Below are positions 6,437 to 10,719 of a stretch of 10,719 nt of DNA, piece after piece. The notes below the pieces were generated by a model that saw only the letters and a list, made by a program, of their open reading frames with translations, made no database searches and was not told the origin of the DNA. The stretch comes from Antrodiella citrinella. Taxonomy: Eukaryota > Basidiomycota > Agaricomycetes > Polyporales > Steccherinaceae. The stretch's first letter is position 1; the number at the start of each line of letters is the position of its first letter. The DNA lies in the NCBI GenBank assembly GCA_004802725.1, contig SGPM01000595.1, forward strand, positions 1 through 10,719, given 5' to 3'. Both the position numbers and the translations under genes were made by a program.

Positions 6437-7705
6437 ATGACGACAGCGGCAAGCATTTTGGCCATGATTCGCAGCCCAGGCGGCTACAACATCGGTTCNC
6501 AGGTTGACCCTTCGCGCCACCGTCTACCTTATGCAAGACGGCGTGGATGCGTGGATTCTAATGAAGACGCATTGTATATGGTAAGTATCTGCTATTGAAG
6601 GNATGGGGACGACACTTACTGTATGGCCATAGCGTGACACCGACAACAACATGAACACCCCGTCNCGGGCGATCTCAACGGGACCAGACACATTCAGTGG
6701 GATGGGGAAGGAGAACGTGCTGAATTGGCTGAAGAACATGAAGGGCGTGCGATTGGGCGACACCGCGGGGTGCAGAGAAGTCAACGTGCGAGTTGACTGT
6801 NTNGTTCAGCGGTCAACGGGAAATCGCAGCANTTCTGACAACGCATGTGAAGAGAAGCGGGTGAGTATCCAGTACACCAANTCATGAGATGCCACTGGCC
6901 ATCGTTCTGACTNTGGCCACAGAGCTCCCCGTGGAGCATCCCACTCGTCGGGCGCACTAGCACCGGGTCCGGTGCTACCCCGTCGTCCCTCGGATCCAGT
7001 GGGTCCTCAAATGGCTACCACGCTCGCCAACGCATGACGATGCAAACGTTGGGTCCTTTCCAACGAACATTCACTTCCGGTCTCGACCCCGAGAAGGATG
7101 AGGCCCTCTCGCGCAACTGGCGTAACGACGAGCGGGCCGTTCAAACCATAACTGTGGTCAAGGTTGATGTCGTGGCCCCAAGGCCATTCAAGATGTACAG
7201 GCCTCCATTCATGGAGCCTGGGTGGGCGCAGGAGATTGAGGTCGTACCATCCCCCGCTGTGTCGGACTCGCAAGTGATGGCGAGAATGATGGAGGCCGTG
7301 GCAGCCCTCGTAGACGAGGAGGAGGACGAAGAAGAAGATGGGGACAAAGAGAACAAGGCGCCTGCACCCATACAGTTTTCCGTTCCCGCGGTGCCCTCCC
7401 CAACCATCTCGGAGGCGGAGCAGATGATCGCCAGCATGGTGCGAACCGTAGCCACACTCATGGACGACGATATCGACGAAGAGTCTCGCGTGATCTACAG
7501 CACCAGGAGAGGAGACAACGAGAATCTCCAGGTCCAACCAGCTGCGGTGTCTCGTACGTACGCATCCTCGGTTGGAGCGGCTCTCCCAACGCCGCTCGAC
7601 GTTGCTGCTGCCATCCGTACCACGAGGTGCGCCAACTCCCACTACCGCGGAGTCAGCTCGTGGACCAGTGTTAGGTTGGGCGGGGTCGGAGGGGGTTTAC
7701 TCTAG
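6437..7705 (+). CDS. Copy C of the tandem unknown gene family (three exons, 384 aa)
   Basis: Exons are 6437-6580, 6633-6860 and 6923-7705, all joined in phase 0; introns are 52 nt (GTAAGT...CATAG, with a CTTACT branch-like site) and 62 nt (GTGAGT...CACAG). This is the best preserved member. No family is recognised. The protein starts MTTAASILAMIRSPGGY. A variable Gly/Ser-rich region follows, then a conserved block at residues 174-222 (NWRNDERAVQTITVVKVDVV, KMYRPPFME). A tandem internal repeat follows: residues 231-263 (VVPSPAVSDSQVMARMMEAV then an acidic DEEEDEEED run) and 280-311 (AVPSPTISEAEQMIASMVRT then MDDDIDEE). The linker holds a KEN tripeptide at 266-268. The C-terminus (339-384) has LPTPLDVAAAIRT, SHYRGVSSWTS and a GGVGGGLL tail. 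No signal peptide or membrane helix is visible. It sits tail to tail with the MFS gene. A regulatory or scaffolding role would only be a guess. Confidence 0.78.
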
Positions 7706-8515
7706 GTACCCAGCACGAGCAGGGAGCCAGTGTCTACCTGCGCGGCGACGCGATCATCTGCAATGAAGCAGTGCCTGCGGATATTCTGACGCTGTTTACT
7801 TATCTGTATCATATGCTTGTATATAGTCGAGAATGAGACTCACCGTATCGTTGAACTTGTACACTGCCCTCACTCGGGGAATCCCGGGTATGACGAGTCA
7901 AAGCGACCTCCGTGTCCTCTTTGCTTTACACCGTTTCCTGTACATCCATGGGGTGCAATTCGGTCAACAACAGCGACGCAGACGCGAGCGTGCGGTTCAA
8001 GCCGCAGAGTGAGCTGGTGACGGTCTGGGGACAAGAAAGAACGGGAGCGGTTACGTAATCTAGAGAACCTCGTCCGCTCAATCTCTACCAACCATCGCTC
8101 TCAAACCTTATTTCGCGGACCAGTCGAGCTCTACTCATCATATAGGAACGTAAGTCGAAGGTTCGGGCTTTGAGAACGACGTGATCGCTTCAACGCAAAA
8201 TCTATCATGGCACATCTCAAATGCCAAACTACAGCAAGTACAACAAAAATTACACGAAGCTCTACGATGCAAGACAACAACAAGACATATGCTATGCACA
8301 ATCCAATCCAGATCCAATACCAACAGAAACCACAGAAAATGAAAGAGAAATCATGCTTCCACGGCGCGAGGCTCTACCCGCACATGCTGCTGCCTCTCTA
8401 GTCTTATAGCGATGATAGCTCCGACGACGGAGCTGAATACATAGAACGCGACCCAGAGATATCCGCCGAGGACGTGATGTGAGATGGATAATGCAAAGAG
8501 AGATCTAGCAAGAAC
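7706..8515 (+). repeat. Downstream module, copy 2 (between copy C and the MFS gene)
   Basis: This is the counterpart of 4219-5053. It comprises the 3' region shared by copy C and the converging MFS gene, plus the last MFS exon itself (8351-8504) and the first bases of its preceding intron. In this copy the MFS exon is intact, so this is probably the ancestral arrangement. Between 7706 and 8350 no gene is supported. Confidence 0.7.
7799..7825 (+). terminator. Putative 3'-end signal of copy C
   Basis: CTTATCTGTATCATATG followed by CTTGTATATA, 94 bp after the stop codon, matches 4301-4326 behind copy B. The conservation in an otherwise drifting flank suggests a 3'-end role; the exact cleavage site cannot be placed. 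Confidence 0.25.
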
Positions 8516-10247
8516 AATTTGGATGAGCATCAGTCGCGCGGATAGCAAAGAAGAGATGATATGACGTACCCGACGAGTGGAGGACTGATGACGATGGAGA
8601 TAGCTTGCACGAGCTCGGTAAGACCGTTCAACGTGCCCAAAGATGCGGGCGTCGGCGTGTTCTCCTTCACCAGCAACATGATCAACCTGCACGCAGTATC
8701 CGCATCAGCAATACATAGGGAATTTAAGCAACATGTTTACGCACGTGAAAGGAATACAGCCTATGCGCGATAGGAACATAACAACAGACAATGTGAACCA
8801 CATGAGGCCATTCAGGACCTCGCCATTCCCTCTAGAGACCCATGCCAGCACAATGAATCCAACGAACGTGACAGGCCACGTCCCCATCGTCTTCGTGAAC
8901 AGAGATGTGAGTTTGTCAGAGACAGATTGCCCGGAATTAGGGTCGGGTCGTAGGATCCAGGTGAGACTGAGCTTGAGGAATATTGAAAGACCACCCATAA
9001 TTGAGAGTGCGAACCCAATTTGCTGTGGCTACACGACGAGGAGAACGTGTGAGGAACGCAGGAAATGAAGGAGGTGGTAGGAGAACTCACAGATAACGAT
9101 AATCCTCCATTACGGACATCTGTATACGCGACGAGGACAACGCCGACGTTGAACCCAGCAGCCAGGAAACCAAGAATAAACGTGGACACGCAGATGGAAC
9201 GGACAACTGGGATAGTAAGGAGATGCCATGCCGACAAGGTTTCGTCGTCTTTAGGTTCCTCGTCGTCTGCAGCCGGCAGAAGGTCAGATGAAGTTGATGC
9301 TGGGGTTATTTGTGTTGGGGGTTTGAGACGGTGAGCAGGTAGCGTCTGCAGAGTGTTCAGCAAACACGTCACTACCAGCACTGGCACGCGACATACCTCG
9401 TCCAATACACCGAAAGCGAGGCCGCAGATAAGCAGCGCCAACACTGTCGTCACGATATTGGGTAGCAGATATGGGTTCCTCTCAAATATCGACCTGACAC
9501 CATCATGCGGTATACTATCAGCGCTTTTTGACGCGAAATCAACGAATGTGCCTCCAATGAGCGGTCTATGAAAATCACAGCGTCAGTAACATGGTGAGAT
9601 CTGACGCAATATAGGCACATACCCGACCATAAGTCCTACCGCAGCAACAATGTCATATAGTGGGAACGCAGTGGACTGGTTGGTCTCGTCTGTGAGTTCA
9701 CCAACGATAGCATGAATCGCGCCCGTCGTTCCGCAGAACCAACCCACTACGCACAATGAACATCAGTCATTCCGTTCATTCAGAGCACTGACCGGCCAGA
9801 CTCACAGATGAACCTCACAACCACGATTCCCCAGATAGAGTCTACGAACCCGAATAACGCTGTGAACACCGCAATCCCAACGCTGCCTAGGAATATCACA
9901 GGCCGACGTCCAATCTTGTCTGATATACGAGCCCAGGGATACATCCCCAACATCTGCGCCAGATGAAAGCTACTCGCCTAAACCACACGATAACTCATTA
10001 GCCTATGCCGTCATAGAACAAGCAACAAGCAAAGACGTACCACCAACCCAGAATAATACCCCACCTTCTCGCTCGAGCCAAGCATATCGCCCAGCATGCG
10101 GTTGATATACGGCGACGGCTGCGAGCTCGCTACGGGGATGAGGAGCTTGATAGCGAACACGACCGCGAGCTTTACTTTCGGCAGCGGCGTGACTTCGCGC
10201 TGTGGGTGTGGTTGTGGGAGCAGCGGTTCGAGTTCAGAGGCCGCCAT
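8351..10247 (-). CDS. MFS transporter, DHA1 / ZIFL-like family (eight exons, 493 aa)
   Basis: Exons, in order of reading: 10247-10041, 9977-9806, 9746-9623, 9565-9397, 9345-9091, 9028-8745, 8686-8570, 8504-8351; introns are 51-65 nt with GTACGT, GTGAGT, GTATGT or GTGCGT donors, and all phases agree. The start (CACAATGGCG) gives MAASELEPLLPQP, a soluble acidic head typical of the family, followed by PLPKVKLAVVFAIKLLIPVA as TM1. MFS motif A between TM2 and TM3 reads WARISDKIGRRP (residues 84-95; Ala85 replaces the usual Gly). GELTDETN follows at 142-149, and the antiporter motif C in TM5 is GLMVGPLIGG (164-173). A polar acidic central loop begins near residue 225, and the second half ends LGGYLWVAFYVF plus a short charged tail. 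It is expected to be a proton-coupled plasma- or vacuolar-membrane exporter of small molecules; the substrate cannot be read from sequence. Length is normal and no break is seen. Confidence 0.93.
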
Positions 10248-10719
10248 TGTGGGTGCAGCTACGAGTGTCCCGGGGGTGGGAGGTGAAGAGGAGGTACCAC
10301 GACTAGTACTGCTGCTGAGACGCGGTTGCGAGGATATAACATGGTATGAGCTATCGAGGGATGTGTCAGACTGACAAGCATTCCGCCAACGTTCGCCATA
10401 GGCGGGGACAATGACGATTCAAACGCCCCCGTATCAGGCAGGTCAAAGACGTCGTCGCACAACAGCCGCAAACATCTTCAATCTCCGACACTCGTTCTTG
10501 CGTTTCAGTTCTCACACATCAGACTGAACCCAAGCATCTATATTCCCTAATCCAAGTCTAAACCAAAACAGAAACAGAGAAGGAGAGGGGACGGGAGAGA
10601 GGGGAGGTGTACATGACTTTTTTCCTTTCATAATTTCCACTAAACAGCAAAGACGGGAGGGGCGGCGTCGCATAGGTATAGGTATCTAGTTCAAACGGGG
10701 TATGATATCAGGTGGGGGT
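10248..10719 (-). promoter_or_regulatory. 5' flank of the MFS transporter gene; no gene seen
   Basis: This 472-bp stretch to the window edge is the presumed 5' UTR and promoter of the MFS gene. A purine-rich run on the + strand at about 10571-10607 is a CT-rich tract on the coding strand, some 325-360 bp before the ATG; such tracts are common near fungal transcription starts. No TATA box is convincing. A 70-codon open frame at 10471-10259 (- strand) is out of frame with the transporter and has no supporting features. Confidence 0.35.

Noticed and set aside
7007..7642. Long - strand open frame of 211 codons opposite exon 3 of copy C
   Set aside because: It is the antisense shadow of a well supported coding exon; the His/Gly/Leu-rich translation reflects the codon bias of the other strand.
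8221..8401. Small + strand open frame (PNYSKYNKNYTKLYDARQQQ) with a similar frame at about 4770-4930 behind copy B
   Set aside because: Differences between the two copies fall on all codon positions and copy B has a stop inside (TGA after ARPQQNI), so the similarity is that of duplicated noncoding DNA, not of a conserved protein.
10259..10471. 70-codon - strand open frame upstream of the MFS start
   Set aside because: It is out of frame with the transporter, has no plausible splice link to it, and is of low-complexity Pro/Val composition; treated as 5' flank.
1..10719. tRNA, rRNA, CRISPR array, transposase or reverse transcriptase
   Set aside because: No such signature was seen on either strand; the repeats here are a segmental tandem duplication, not mobile elements with terminal repeats.

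Overview
The window looks like nuclear DNA of a basidiomycete fungus, probably an Agaricomycete. Genes are split by short introns (51-67 nt) with GTRNGT-type donors and YAG acceptors, and the one recognisable gene is an MFS transporter of the fungal DHA1 / plant ZIFL-like type. The species cannot be told from the sequence. Every N lies between 1680 and 6913, so the middle of the window is lower-quality sequence.

Layout: three paralogous copies of an unrecognised gene lie in tandem on the + strand, starting at 91 (copy A), 2892 (copy B) and 6437 (copy C). B and C are intact three-exon genes of about 401 and 384 residues. Copy A is a pseudogene: its second intron and the flanking exon parts are deleted, codon 146 is TAG, and its C-terminus is replaced by unrelated sequence. 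The intergenic DNA is duplicated too. 1442-2891 matches 5054-6436 (upstream module), and 4219-5053 matches 7706-8515 (downstream module). The downstream module at B carries a dead copy of the last exon of the neighbouring MFS gene, so the duplicated unit extended into that gene.

On the right, an eight-exon MFS transporter gene (8351-10247, - strand, 493 residues) faces copy C tail to tail with about 645 bp between stop codons. Its 5' flank runs to the window end and shows no other gene.

The most interesting features are: the unrecognised, fast-diverging tandem family with an internal repeat of period about 49 residues; a 295-bp block upstream of B and C that is about 98% identical although its surroundings are visibly more diverged; and relics of at least two older coding segments inside the upstream modules, one of them with an exon whose differences between copies are synonymous over its best-conserved stretch. 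The tandem family and the transporter are neighbours, but nothing in the sequence shows that they work together.
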